A stretch of DNA of 30,986 nt from an uncultured Eubacteriales bacterium (GTDB lineage Bacteria; Bacillota; Clostridia; Oscillospirales; CAG-272): positions 1 through 30,986 of the forward strand of contig URHI01000008.1 of assembly GCA_900547565.1 (NCBI GenBank), in the 5' to 3' direction. The notes beneath the pieces were generated by a model. The model made no database searches. It saw only the letters and a program-made list of their open reading frames with translations, and was not told the origin of the DNA. The position numbers and the translations under genes were made by a program. This document shows, piece by piece, positions 23,452-30,986 of this stretch (its first letter is position 1; each line of letters opens with the position of its first letter).

Positions 23452-25560
23452 TTACTTGGTTTCTACGAACCCGGATGACGATACGCCGTAGGCATATGCC
23501 GCGGCGGCAAGCGCCGCTATCTTTTCGGATCTCATAGCGCCTGTATAGCATCCGACGCTGTATGACACAGACGCACCCGGTATTCCTTCACGGTAGGCTG
23601 TTAAGGTCAGCATTTTATCAAAGTCACAGGCGGAAATAGCCGGGGTGATCACGCTGTAGCCATTTGACTCGTGCATTATTGGCAATGTAATATTGACTCC
23701 GCTTCCGGTTGTCAGGCGCAGTTCAAGCCCATCTGCATCATCGGTACGGAAATAAAAAATTATGTAGGTTTTGCTGTCGTATGCCAGTGCCGCACCTGTG
23801 AAGGTAACGTGGACACCGTTGCCGGTAAGTATTTTGGAAGGAACACCGTCCGACATTGTACCGGAAGCTTCAATACCCTCGGATACCAGGCTGTCTGTTT
23901 TATAACCGACATAGCGTTGTGCGGCTCCGCCGTATATCAGAAGGTCTTTGACCACGTTTTTCATGGCATTGAATTTATCTTCACTGTATCCGAAATCCGA
24001 GGCAGAGCCCGCAAGAAGTGTGTGACAGTAGTCCGCTACGGTGTATTCAGGGCGGGTGTCGAGCACGCTGCCGTTCAGAATAAGTGCCGCGGATATGTTG
24101 TCTCCGATGCACTGCGGTGCGACACCGCAATAATCATAAACGTAATAATCACCCATTTTGGTGCCGGAAACAGTTGATGATGAACCGTTCATGTTGAATG
24201 TTATTTTGGCATCTGCGGCGGCACCGTTCAGCCGGGCGTAGTAGCGCACGGTTATGTCAGTCCCCAGAAGCACCGATACCATGACTATTTTGTTTAGTGT
24301 AATGCCGCAGCTGTCGCACAGGCCGTTGTTGTCGGCATCTGTGTGATCGGCAGCAAATACATCGGCTTCGGTGTTTGTAAGCAATTCATGTGCGGAACAA
24401 GATGTGCTACAGCCGGAATAATATGTGCGAAGGTAGACCGTATCAATGCCGCCTGGAGAGGGGAATTCATCTGTTCCTATGAGCTGACTCCAGCCTGCCT
24501 CGCTGTCTGCCTCGTTTAGAATACAGGCGGCGCGGCCATCACTCAGCCCGCTTTTGCTGTAGCCGTAAAGGCCGGATGAATTTCCGTTGTTCACTCCGAT
24601 CGGAGCGGCCAACTCACCCTCGACATAACAGCATCCGGTTACGCTTCCGTTTGCGTTTTCTCCGCAGATGTATCCTATCCGGCTGTATGTGCCCGTGCGT
24701 GTGTTGCTTCCGATGCTCAGACAGCCGACAATACTGCCGCCCGCCAGCTTACCGCATATGCCGCCGTTACCGCCGGAACAGCCGGACACCTCGCCCGCGT
24801 TCAGACAGCCGCGTATTATGCCTGAGCATTGACCGCATATGCCTCCCACACAGGCCTCATCATAATTCGGAGCGCTTATGTTGGCGCTGTTGACACAACG
24901 CATTATCTCTCCCGTACTGAATCCGCATATGCCGCCGATGTTGTAGGCTGCCATGCCGCCCCGGACTGAGGTGCCGTTGTTGTGGCAGTCGGTAATAATT
25001 CCTTCATTGCTGCCGCATATGCCTCCCGCGTTTTTTGCTGAAATTACAATATAGCCGTCACCGGCTGAACAAGCCGAGATCGTTCCCGAGTTGATACCGC
25101 AAATCCCGCCTGCGTCAGAACCGGAATGAATGAAATACCGCTCAACATTCAGATTGCGTATTGTGCCCGAGCTCGAGCCGAACAGTCCGGTCTGTCCGGT
25201 GCCGGTATTGTTGAAATACAGGCCGGATACGGTGTGACCGTTGCCGTCGAAATCGCCGGAAAATCCGTTTATCGGTGTCCATTCACGAGGAGACCCGATG
25301 TCTGTACCTCCGGAGCAGTAGCTTACTCCCGGGTTGAGGTCTATGTCACAGACCAGCACTGCCCGCGCGTCGCGCTCTCCGTTGTTTACCGCCAGAGCAA
25401 AGTCATAAAGTCCGGTGGCGTCCGATATGAGAAAGCGACCGGAAATATCACGTGGCAGCGAAGGGCTGTCTGCATGACATGGAATCGATATTAACATACA
25501 AACGGAGGTGATAATCAGCAACATGGATGTCAGCCTGTGCAGAAAACGATGACGTATCAT
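23452..25560 (-). CDS. Secreted GLUG-repeat surface protein, Cys-rich
   Basis: A 702-residue exported protein. The signal peptide runs to about residue 30 (cleavage after CHA). An N-terminal part (about 38-120) matches the usual start of GLUG proteins, with a DIDLN strand and FSGDFDGNGHTVSGLYF. Seven GLUG-type repeats follow at about 124-312. A DxDxNGLCDSCG segment lies near 411-424. The C-terminal ~260 residues look like the all-beta region with a short helical YTVADYCHTLL insert found at the end of many exported clostridial proteins. No LPxTG or membrane anchor is seen, so it may be released or non-covalently held. AAAGGAGA precedes the ATG. First gene of an operon with the FAD oxidoreductase. 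Likely surface or adhesion role, by family only. Confidence 0.8.
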   Translation of the reverse strand: MIRHRFLHRLTSMLLIITSVCMLISIPCHADSPSLPRDISGRFLISDATGLYDFALAVNNGERDARAVLVCDIDLNPGVSYCSGGTDIGSPREWTPINGFSGDFDGNGHTVSGLYFNNTGTGQTGLFGSSSGTIRNLNVERYFIHSGSDAGGICGINSGTISACSAGDGYIVISAKNAGGICGSNEGIITDCHNNGTSVRGGMAAYNIGGICGFSTGEIMRCVNSANISAPNYDEACVGGICGQCSGIIRGCLNAGEVSGCSGGNGGICGKLAGGSIVGCLSIGSNTRTGTYSRIGYICGENANGSVTGCCYVEGELAAPIGVNNGNSSGLYGYSKSGLSDGRAACILNEADSEAGWSQLIGTDEFPSPGGIDTVYLRTYYSGCSTSCSAHELLTNTEADVFAADHTDADNNGLCDSCGITLNKIVMVSVLLGTDITVRYYARLNGAAADAKITFNMNGSSSTVSGTKMGDYYVYDYCGVAPQCIGDNISAALILNGSVLDTRPEYTVADYCHTLLAGSASDFGYSEDKFNAMKNVVKDLLIYGGAAQRYVGYKTDSLVSEGIEASGTMSDGVPSKILTGNGVHVTFTGAALAYDSKTYIIFYFRTDDADGLELRLTTGSGVNITLPIMHESNGYSVITPAISACDFDKMLTLTAYREGIPGASVSYSVGCYTGAMRSEKIAALAAAAYAYGVSSSGFVETK
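24625..25191 (-). repeat. Seven GLUG repeats, period 27-30 residues
   Basis: Coding repeats within the surface protein. Six of the seven units carry GGICG (or YICG) followed about ten residues later by a second Cys. First Cys: 154, 182, 212, 242, 269, 299; second Cys: 164, 192, 222, 252, 280, 310. On the DNA the word CCGCATATGCC recurs at 24752, 24833, 24923 and 25013 (plus-strand reading), with a diverged copy at 25098. The repeats therefore probably grew by duplication. Confidence 0.8.
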
Positions 25561-25599
25561 ACAGTTCTCCTTTATATGTAAATAAATTTATTCAAGCAA

Positions 25600-25628
25600 A
25601 ATATAGCATAAAAGATTCGGTTTGTCAA
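25600..25628 (-). promoter_or_regulatory. Sigma-A promoter of the GLUG operon
   Basis: On the minus strand TTGACA (25628-25623) and TATATT (25605-25600) are separated by 17 bases, about 40 bases before the GLUG-protein start. The surrounding word CGGTTTGTCAA (plus strand, 25618-25628) recurs at the beta-lactamase-like gene's promoter. Confidence 0.8.
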
Positions 25629-25647
25629 CCTATACCGGGAATATATA

Positions 25648-25656
25648 TGATATAAT
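25648..25656 (+). promoter_or_regulatory. Extended -10 promoter of the divergent gene
   Basis: TGATATAAT is an extended -10 element with a perfect TATAAT (25651-25656). No proper -35 box is found at 17 bases, which fits an extended -10 promoter. It lies 20 bases from the -35 box of the divergent GLUG promoter, so the two promoters face away from a shared short region. Confidence 0.6.
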
Positions 25657-25691
25657 ATACTCAATCTGTATTTTATAGGGTGGGCACGGAC

Positions 25692-27377
25692 ATGTTTGAA
25701 AAGCAATGTTATATAGATATTATGGACATGGCGGCAAGGGCGTACAGCCGGGAGAGTATTGAGGAGTATTACCGCCGCGTCCGCGACGGAGGGTTGAGAG
25801 AGCACGGGTTCGCACGTCTTGCCGCAAATCTCGGGATCCTTATCGCACACGGCCGGAGGGAAGAACTATTATCTCTGTTCTGTGATATGATGTCGCTGTG
25901 CTGTGAGCAGATACCGGCTCGGTGCGGTGCGGCCAATGATTTTTCGGTAAAAGAAATTATGCTGTGTCTTATGGAGGTCGGACGAGCCGGCATTGTGCCG
26001 GGCAGTCTGCTTGAACGCTGGCTTGACGGTATGAAAAACATTGACCCGCTTAAATGCTATGATGCCGTAGTAATACCCGGCGGAAAGCAGCGCTATAACT
26101 GGGCTGTGTTCTGCGCGGTAAGTGAGTATATGAGACAGTACTGCGGTCTCGGAGACACAGAGGAATTTGTCCGGCGGCAGTTGGTCTCTCAGCGCAGTCA
26201 TTTTGATGATAACGGCATGTATACCGATCCGCATGAGCCGATCCTCTACGATATATGCACACGTGAACAGATAGCACTGCTTTTGCATTTGGGTTACGAC
26301 GGACCTGAGCTTGAATTTTTGCGTGAACAGCTGGTCAGGTCTGCCGATCTGACACTTAAGGCACAGTCGGTGACCGGTGAGATCGCATACGGTGGCCGCA
26401 GCAATCAGATGCTTTTCAACGAGGCCATGCAGGCGGCGCTTTGCGAGTATTACGCGGCGTACTTCAAGGCACTTGGTGACATCAATGCCGCCGGTGAATT
26501 CAAGCGGTCGGCGGAGCTTGCCGCAAATGCGTTGTTGGGGTGGCTGGTTAGAGAGCCACGCACACATGTTAAAAACCGCTGGCCCTATGACAGCAGAATG
26601 GGCTGCGAGAAGTACGCATATTTTGATAAATACATGATAACCGTGGCGTCAAACGCGTATATGGCGTATATTATGGCAGATGACGGTATAACACCACTGT
26701 CCTGCCCGGCAGATAAAGGCGGTTATATTTGCCGCACGGGTGAAATGTTTCATAAGACGTTCTGCAATGCCGGAGGATATTTCATTGAAATTGATACGCG
26801 GCCGGATCCGGCTTACGATGCGGCGGGTGTCGGTCGCGTACACCGGGCAGGCGCGCCGTCAGCCCTGTGTCTGTCGGTGCCGTTTGCTGCTCATCCTGGG
26901 TATTATATCGGCAAGGACAACCCAGGTTATCTGTCATTGTGCCCGGCACGGCTTGAGAACGGTGAATGGCGGCTCGGGGCTGATCCGGAAACAGAATATG
27001 TCCCGCTAAAGGACTGCGCTGACAGGCTCAGCGCCGGCGTGGAGTTCCGTTGCAATATTGCCGGCGGAATTGTTGATTTCCGCTGTTCTGCGGCGGAGGA
27101 CGGTGTAAGGCTGAGTGTGTCGGGGAGCGGCAAGGTGGGGATTTTTGTTCCGTTATTTGAGTCGGACGGTGCCGAAAGCACTGAAATATTTATGTCGGAC
27201 CGTACGGCGCGTGTGACATACGGGCGGTGGTATTGCGATTATACAACAAACGGCATATTTACTGATACCGCGGAGGTTTATACCAATCTCAACGGTGTCT
27301 ACCGTGCAGCCGTTGCTTCGGCAGACGGGAGTGTGACAGTTCATATCCGAATGGACAGCCACACTGTTGTTTTATGA
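25692..27377 (+). CDS. Uncharacterised protein, possible alpha-toroid enzyme
   Basis: A 561-residue protein without signal peptide or membrane segments. I do not recognise it with certainty. Residues ~1-330 look all-helical and contain paired motifs (QRYNWAVFCAVSEYM, HFDDNGMYTDPHEPILYD, then GEIAYGGRSNQMLFNEA near residue 234). The order resembles that of DUF2264 and heparinase-like (alpha/alpha)-toroid proteins. Residues ~340-561 look beta-rich, like the sandwich that follows such toroids. This suggests a carbohydrate-active or polysaccharide-lyase-like enzyme acting in the cytosol, but no catalytic residues can be assigned. The ATG at 25692 follows AGGGTGGG; a GTG four codons upstream is less likely. 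It is divergent from the GLUG operon and closed by a hairpin. Confidence 0.7.
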   Translation: MFEKQCYIDIMDMAARAYSRESIEEYYRRVRDGGLREHGFARLAANLGILIAHGRREELLSLFCDMMSLCCEQIPARCGAANDFSVKEIMLCLMEVGRAGIVPGSLLERWLDGMKNIDPLKCYDAVVIPGGKQRYNWAVFCAVSEYMRQYCGLGDTEEFVRRQLVSQRSHFDDNGMYTDPHEPILYDICTREQIALLLHLGYDGPELEFLREQLVRSADLTLKAQSVTGEIAYGGRSNQMLFNEAMQAALCEYYAAYFKALGDINAAGEFKRSAELAANALLGWLVREPRTHVKNRWPYDSRMGCEKYAYFDKYMITVASNAYMAYIMADDGITPLSCPADKGGYICRTGEMFHKTFCNAGGYFIEIDTRPDPAYDAAGVGRVHRAGAPSALCLSVPFAAHPGYYIGKDNPGYLSLCPARLENGEWRLGADPETEYVPLKDCADRLSAGVEFRCNIAGGIVDFRCSAAEDGVRLSVSGSGKVGIFVPLFESDGAESTEIFMSDRTARVTYGRWYCDYTTNGIFTDTAEVYTNLNGVYRAAVASADGSVTVHIRMDSHTVVL

Positions 27378-27392
27378 CTGCTCTTAACAGAA

Positions 27393-27420
27393 AAGGCCCC
27401 TTTACGAATGAAGGGGCCTT
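27393..27420. terminator. Bidirectional terminator
   Basis: AAGGCCCCTT (27393-27402) pairs perfectly with AAGGGGCCTT (27411-27420) around 8 bases. It lies between two convergent genes and has short A and T tracts on its sides, so it can serve both. Confidence 0.8.
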
Positions 27421-27452
27421 ATACGCCAAATAACGGATACGTGCGTCGGGCG

Positions 27453-28568
27453 TCAGTCCTCGTAGACCAGATTGCGTATTATAGGGTGCAGCATGCGGTA
27501 CATGTATCCGCAGCCCAGTATGTGTGAGGCGAGGTAAAGTGCCAGCCGGTTTTTACGGTCCACCATTGCAAACGCTCCGGCGGCACCGTCCCAGCCGAAC
27601 TCTCCTACAGGAGACAGCGACAGTGAATAGGCGGGATTTATATGTACGCGGCCGCAGTATCCCCAACCGTATCCGTACAATCTGCCGTTTACAAAATCGT
27701 TGTTGGCCTCGGGACACAGGCGGTTTTTCTCCATCATGGCTACCGTTTCGGGACGCAGTATTCCGCGCCCTGCGGGTGTTCCGGAGCAGGACAGTGCGCT
27801 GAGCATTTTTATATATTCGTCGGCGCGGGTGAATATTCCGGCACCGCCGCTTTCATATTCCGGGGTGAATCGGTAGCCGTTTGCATTGTCGCATGGTATA
27901 CAGGTGCCGTTGTAGTTTACAAATTTATATGTGGCGGAAAAGCGGCTGAGCTGTTGCTCTGTAGGACGGAAGCCGATCTCCTCCATTTCACATGGATCGA
28001 AAATGTTGGCCCTAAGATAGTCCGAAAAACGCATACCGCTGGCGATCTCAACGACCGCCGCCAGTACGTCATGGCACAGGCTGTAACGATAACGTGTACC
28101 GGGTTCAAAGCCAAGCGGAATCTTGGCCATGGCGCGAACAATGTCAACGGTTCCGGCACCGGGGACAGAGGCCTCGACAATTGCCGGGTGCTTTATGTCG
28201 TAGCTCATGCCGGCAGTCATGGTGAAAAGATGCTCGAGCAGTATGGGAGCAGCGGCATCTGTCAGGCTACCGTCACGGTGCTGAATCTTCATGTGGGAAA
28301 ACTCAGGAATGTAACGGTCAAGACGGTCCGACGGAGATATGATCCCACGTTCAACCAGCTGCATTGCGGCTACGCAGGTTATGACTTTTGAGGTAGAAAA
28401 GCACCAATAGAGATCGTCAGGCGATACAGGACGGGTATGTGCTACGTCGGCGTAGCCCGACATATGGCGGTAGATCTGTTTTGAATCCTGTGTGACGATA
28501 AGGTCACAGGCGGGAACACCGCGCTCGGGCATGGTGTCGAGCAGTCGGTTCAGTTTGTCAATGTTCAT
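27453..28568 (-). CDS. Serine beta-lactamase-like hydrolase
   Basis: A 371-residue protein of the class C beta-lactamase / penicillin-binding-protein-like esterase family. The SxxK motif is Ser58-Thr-Ser-Lys61. The second motif is Tyr161-Ser-Leu rather than the classical Tyr-x-Asn. GWDGAAG near residue 330 stands for the third (KTG-like) element. There is no signal peptide, so it is probably cytosolic and more likely an esterase or amidase than an antibiotic-resistance enzyme. GAAGGT lies 8 bases before the ATG. It is transcribed alone from a perfect-consensus promoter. Confidence 0.85.
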   Translation of the reverse strand: MNIDKLNRLLDTMPERGVPACDLIVTQDSKQIYRHMSGYADVAHTRPVSPDDLYWCFSTSKVITCVAAMQLVERGIISPSDRLDRYIPEFSHMKIQHRDGSLTDAAAPILLEHLFTMTAGMSYDIKHPAIVEASVPGAGTVDIVRAMAKIPLGFEPGTRYRYSLCHDVLAAVVEIASGMRFSDYLRANIFDPCEMEEIGFRPTEQQLSRFSATYKFVNYNGTCIPCDNANGYRFTPEYESGGAGIFTRADEYIKMLSALSCSGTPAGRGILRPETVAMMEKNRLCPEANNDFVNGRLYGYGWGYCGRVHINPAYSLSLSPVGEFGWDGAAGAFAMVDRKNRLALYLASHILGCGYMYRMLHPIIRNLVYED

Positions 28569-28604
28569 GATGACATACCTTCTTTGAGATTAGTTGTTGA
28601 GTTG

Positions 28605-28633
28605 ATTATACTACAGTTAGGACGGTTTGTCAA
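28605..28633 (-). promoter_or_regulatory. Consensus sigma-A promoter of the hydrolase gene
   Basis: On the minus strand TTGACA (28633-28628) and TATAAT (28610-28605) match the consensus at all twelve positions with a 17-base spacer. A strong, probably constitutive promoter would be expected unless a repressor acts here. Confidence 0.88.
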
Positions 28634-28640
28634 AGGATTA

Positions 28641-28669
28641 TTGATTTTCAGCGGGATATATGCTATAAT
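28641..28669 (+). promoter_or_regulatory. Sigma-A promoter of the topoisomerase gene
   Basis: TTGATT (28641-28646) and TATAAT (28664-28669) have a 17-base spacer and a TGC extension ahead of the -10 box. The -35 box lies 7 bases from that of the divergent hydrolase promoter, so RNA polymerase cannot easily occupy both at once. Confidence 0.85.
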
Positions 28670-28707
28670 TTGTTATTGTAAAGTACGTATTTGGACAGAG
28701 TGTAATA

Positions 28708-30986
28708 ATGATACTGATAATTGCCGAAAAGCCGAGCCTCGGCCGCAACATCGCCGCGGCTATCGGCGAAAATATGAAAAAACGTGACGGCTATCTTGAA
28801 TGTGACGGCTACTATGTCAGCTGGGCCTTCGGACACCTTTTTTCGCTGTGCGATGTAGAGCATTACAGCGGTGTGCCGTCCGGGGAGAAGCGGCGCTGGA
28901 CAATGGACGGCTTGCCGTGTATTCCGGACAGCTTTGATTTTGAGCTGAAAAAGACCAACGGCACCGACAAGCCGGATGCCGGAGTTCAGAAACAGTTCAG
29001 AACGATATGCCGGCTTGCTGCAAGCCCGGAGGTTGAGGCAATAGTCAATGCGGGTGATGCAGACCGTGAGGGTGAGATCATTGTCCGTCTGTGCATACGC
29101 TATGCCGCACAGTCCGAGCCGGCCATAGCGCAAAAGCCGGTATACCGGCTGTGGCTTCCCGACCAGACGCCTCAGACTGTCCGTGCACAGCTTGCCGACA
29201 TGAGTCCTGACTCAAAATATGACAGCCTTGCCTCCGAGGGCTTTGCGCGTACATATGTGGACTGGCTTTACGGCGTTAATCTGACGCGTTATGCCACGCT
29301 CAGAACCGGCAAGCTTTTGCGCGTCGGTAGGGTGATAGTACCTATTGTGAAGGCGATATATGACCGCGACATGGCCATACGCAATTTTGTCCCGGGAAAA
29401 TATCTGGCGCCTGTCAGCCGTGAACAAACGGGTGGACAAGACATTGAGCTTGTCTCAAAGCGGCAGTTTGAGCCTGAGCGTGAGGCCGATGCACGACGGC
29501 TGTGCGAAAGCTACAACGCCGCAGGTGCTGTAGTGACGGCGGTCAAGCGTAAAAAGGATACGCTGGCCCCGGGTAAGCTGTATTCGCTTACAAAGCTGCA
29601 GAACTATCTCGGTAAAAAATACAAAATGCCCATGGAAACGTCACTTAAGCTGGCGCAGAAGCTGTACGAGGAAGGCTATCTTACCTATCCGCGTACCAAC
29701 TCCGAATACCTTGCCACAGCCGAAAAGGACAAAATGAAAAAAATCATCGCCGGATGTGCGGCACTGGGATATCCGGTAGAATTCAAAGACAGCAAAAACA
29801 TATTCGACGATTCCAAAATTGAGTCACATTCGGCGCTGACGCCTACATATAAAATACCCAAAAAAGAAAAACTGAGTGAGGATGAGTACCGTGTGTATTC
29901 TGCGGTGATGAGACGCTTTGTGGCAGTGTTTTGCGCCAAGCCCTGCATTGTCAGCCGGACACAGATAAATGTATTGGTGGATGCATCCGAACCGGAGGAG
30001 TTCGTGCTCAAGGGCACGACAATACTTGAGCCGGGGTGGACAGCGTATGACGATTCCAGCCTCAAGGACAAGCTACTTCCTGAGCTTAAAAAGGGCGACA
30101 TAGTCAACATTGACTTCAAACCCGTGGAGAAACAGACATCTGCACCACGGCACTACACTATTGAGACGCTCAATAATTACCTCAAAAATCCGTTCAAGGA
30201 GGATAAGGCGCGGGCGGCCGAGGCGGCCGCGGCAGAGGAGGGAGGTACTGTCAGTGACGAAGATGATTACCGTGCCATATTTGAAGGCCTAGAGCTTGGT
30301 ACCGAGGCCACTCGGACCGGCATTATTGACAATGCCAAAAAGAGCCGGTATATTGATCTAAAAAAGGATACATATTATATTCTTCCGGACGGCGAGTATC
30401 TTATTGAGTCGCTTACGCGGCTTAATATATCAATGGACAAGTACAAGACCTCAACTCTCGGCCGGGCGCTAAAGCGTGTATACCGTGCAGACATGACGGT
30501 GGGGCAGTGCGTGGGACTTGCCGGGAAGGAAATACACGAAATATTCGCGGCAGCAGCCCCAGGAGGAGATAATGATGTCGGCTTTTTCGGTGATTGCGTC
30601 GGAAATTGTCCGCTGTGCGGCAAGCCGGTTGAGCAGAGAGGGCGGTTTTACGGGTGTTCCGGCTGGCGCGAGGGCTGCAAGTTTTCGGTCAACACATATA
30701 TATGTTCACGTGCTATCTCGACAGATGCAATGCGGCGGCTTCTCCGGGAGGGGACGACCGGAGTTATAGACGGGTTTGTTTCACGTAAGTCAGGCAAAAC
30801 ATTTTCGGCGGCGCTGGTATTGCGTGACGGCCGCGCGGTGTTTGATTTTCCGTCCGACTACGGTGCCGTGCCGGTTTCTGATGCTGCACGGGGCATACCC
30901 GCTACACAATCCACACCTGCAGAACAGTTGTCTTCCGTTGCGCCGCCGGGTACCGATTTGCCGGATTACGGCAGCTGTCCGCTGTG
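28708..30986 (+). CDS. topB: Type IA DNA topoisomerase III-like, partial
   Basis: An open frame of 759 codons from the ATG at 28708 that leaves the window at its right edge, so the C-terminus is missing. The Toprim domain begins MILIIAEKPSLGRNIAAAI with Glu7, and the metal site is DADREGE at residues 117-123. The active-site Tyr is Tyr327 in TYPRTNSEYL. The later GLELGTEATRTGII block is also typical. A first four-Cys zinc finger uses Cys634, 637, 650 and 657, and a second appears to begin at the edge (SCPL). The usual GRVQTPTL segment reads GRVIVPIV here, so this is a divergent branch. The enzyme relaxes or decatenates DNA through single-strand passage. The ribosome site is weak (GGACAGAG). 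No conjugation genes are visible beside it. Confidence 0.9.
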   Translation, partial: MILIIAEKPSLGRNIAAAIGENMKKRDGYLECDGYYVSWAFGHLFSLCDVEHYSGVPSGEKRRWTMDGLPCIPDSFDFELKKTNGTDKPDAGVQKQFRTICRLAASPEVEAIVNAGDADREGEIIVRLCIRYAAQSEPAIAQKPVYRLWLPDQTPQTVRAQLADMSPDSKYDSLASEGFARTYVDWLYGVNLTRYATLRTGKLLRVGRVIVPIVKAIYDRDMAIRNFVPGKYLAPVSREQTGGQDIELVSKRQFEPEREADARRLCESYNAAGAVVTAVKRKKDTLAPGKLYSLTKLQNYLGKKYKMPMETSLKLAQKLYEEGYLTYPRTNSEYLATAEKDKMKKIIAGCAALGYPVEFKDSKNIFDDSKIESHSALTPTYKIPKKEKLSEDEYRVYSAVMRRFVAVFCAKPCIVSRTQINVLVDASEPEEFVLKGTTILEPGWTAYDDSSLKDKLLPELKKGDIVNIDFKPVEKQTSAPRHYTIETLNNYLKNPFKEDKARAAEAAAAEEGGTVSDEDDYRAIFEGLELGTEATRTGIIDNAKKSRYIDLKKDTYYILPDGEYLIESLTRLNISMDKYKTSTLGRALKRVYRADMTVGQCVGLAGKEIHEIFAAAAPGGDNDVGFFGDCVGNCPLCGKPVEQRGRFYGCSGWREGCKFSVNTYICSRAISTDAMRRLLREGTTGVIDGFVSRKSGKTFSAALVLRDGRAVFDFPSDYGAVPVSDAARGIPATQSTPAEQLSSVAPPGTDLPDYGSCPL

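Noticed and set aside
24752..25111. Regular CCGCATATGCC repeats at 81-90 base spacing, CRISPR-like at first sight
   Set aside because: They encode the GGICG units of the GLUG protein in one open frame. The conserved word is short and the intervening sequence is coding.
27642..28391. 249-codon plus-strand ORF opposite the beta-lactamase-like gene
   Set aside because: Antisense shadow of a gene with intact catalytic motifs; no independent support.
27453..28568. Antibiotic-resistance beta-lactamase
   Set aside because: There is no signal peptide and the Tyr-x-Asn motif is replaced by Tyr-Ser-Leu, so a cytosolic esterase-type member of the family is more likely.

Overview
The window looks like the chromosome of an anaerobic, spore-forming member of the Clostridia, probably an Oscillospiraceae or Ruminococcaceae-like gut lineage. 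That placement is inferred from spoVAD/spoVAE, AGGAGG-type ribosome sites, sigma-A promoters, a Gram-positive lipoprotein gene set and a secreted GLUG-repeat protein with C-terminal regions typical of gut Clostridia. Base composition is close to balanced and gene density is high. I see no rRNA, tRNA, CRISPR array, phage module or recognisable transposase.

Layout. (1) 29-4076, plus strand: a tightly packed housekeeping operon of ispE, an Eis-like acetyltransferase, plsY and a METTL25-like methyltransferase, closed by a strong hairpin. (2) 4265-5616, minus strand: spoVAD-spoVAE without spoVAC. (3) 5636-10334: mostly single genes, namely a LacX-type aldose epimerase, uridine phosphorylase, a cytoplasmic-looking cell-wall amidase (minus strand), rsmI, and an archaeal/fungal-type aspartate-semialdehyde dehydrogenase. 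(4) 10335-16816, minus strand: a branched-chain amino acid ABC transporter operon livK-livH-livM-livG-livF, followed by an APC-family amino acid permease. A near-consensus promoter lies upstream of livK with a perfect palindrome next to it. The livK-livH gap holds a 104-bp long-inverted-repeat element and a terminator-like hairpin. (5) 17131-21857, minus strand: an operon of a lipase-like lipoprotein, a MacB/LolD-type ATPase and a large FtsX-type permease. (6) 22046-25628, minus strand: a secreted GLUG-repeat protein with a regular double row of cysteines, followed by an FAD-dependent oxidoreductase. (7) 25648-27377, plus strand: an unrecognised 561-residue protein transcribed divergently from region 6. 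(8) 27453-28633, minus strand: a serine beta-lactamase-like hydrolase, divergent from (9) a type IA topoisomerase (topB-like) that runs off the right edge.

Most of the window is ordinary metabolism, transport and sporulation. I did not find a clear new defence or mobile system. The least explained signals are the inverted-repeat element inside the liv operon, the palindrome at the livK promoter, the Cys-ladder GLUG protein with its oxidoreductase and divergent unknown partner, the lipase-lipoprotein/ABC operon, and the palindrome ahead of rsmI. All calls come from reading the sequence; no database search was run.
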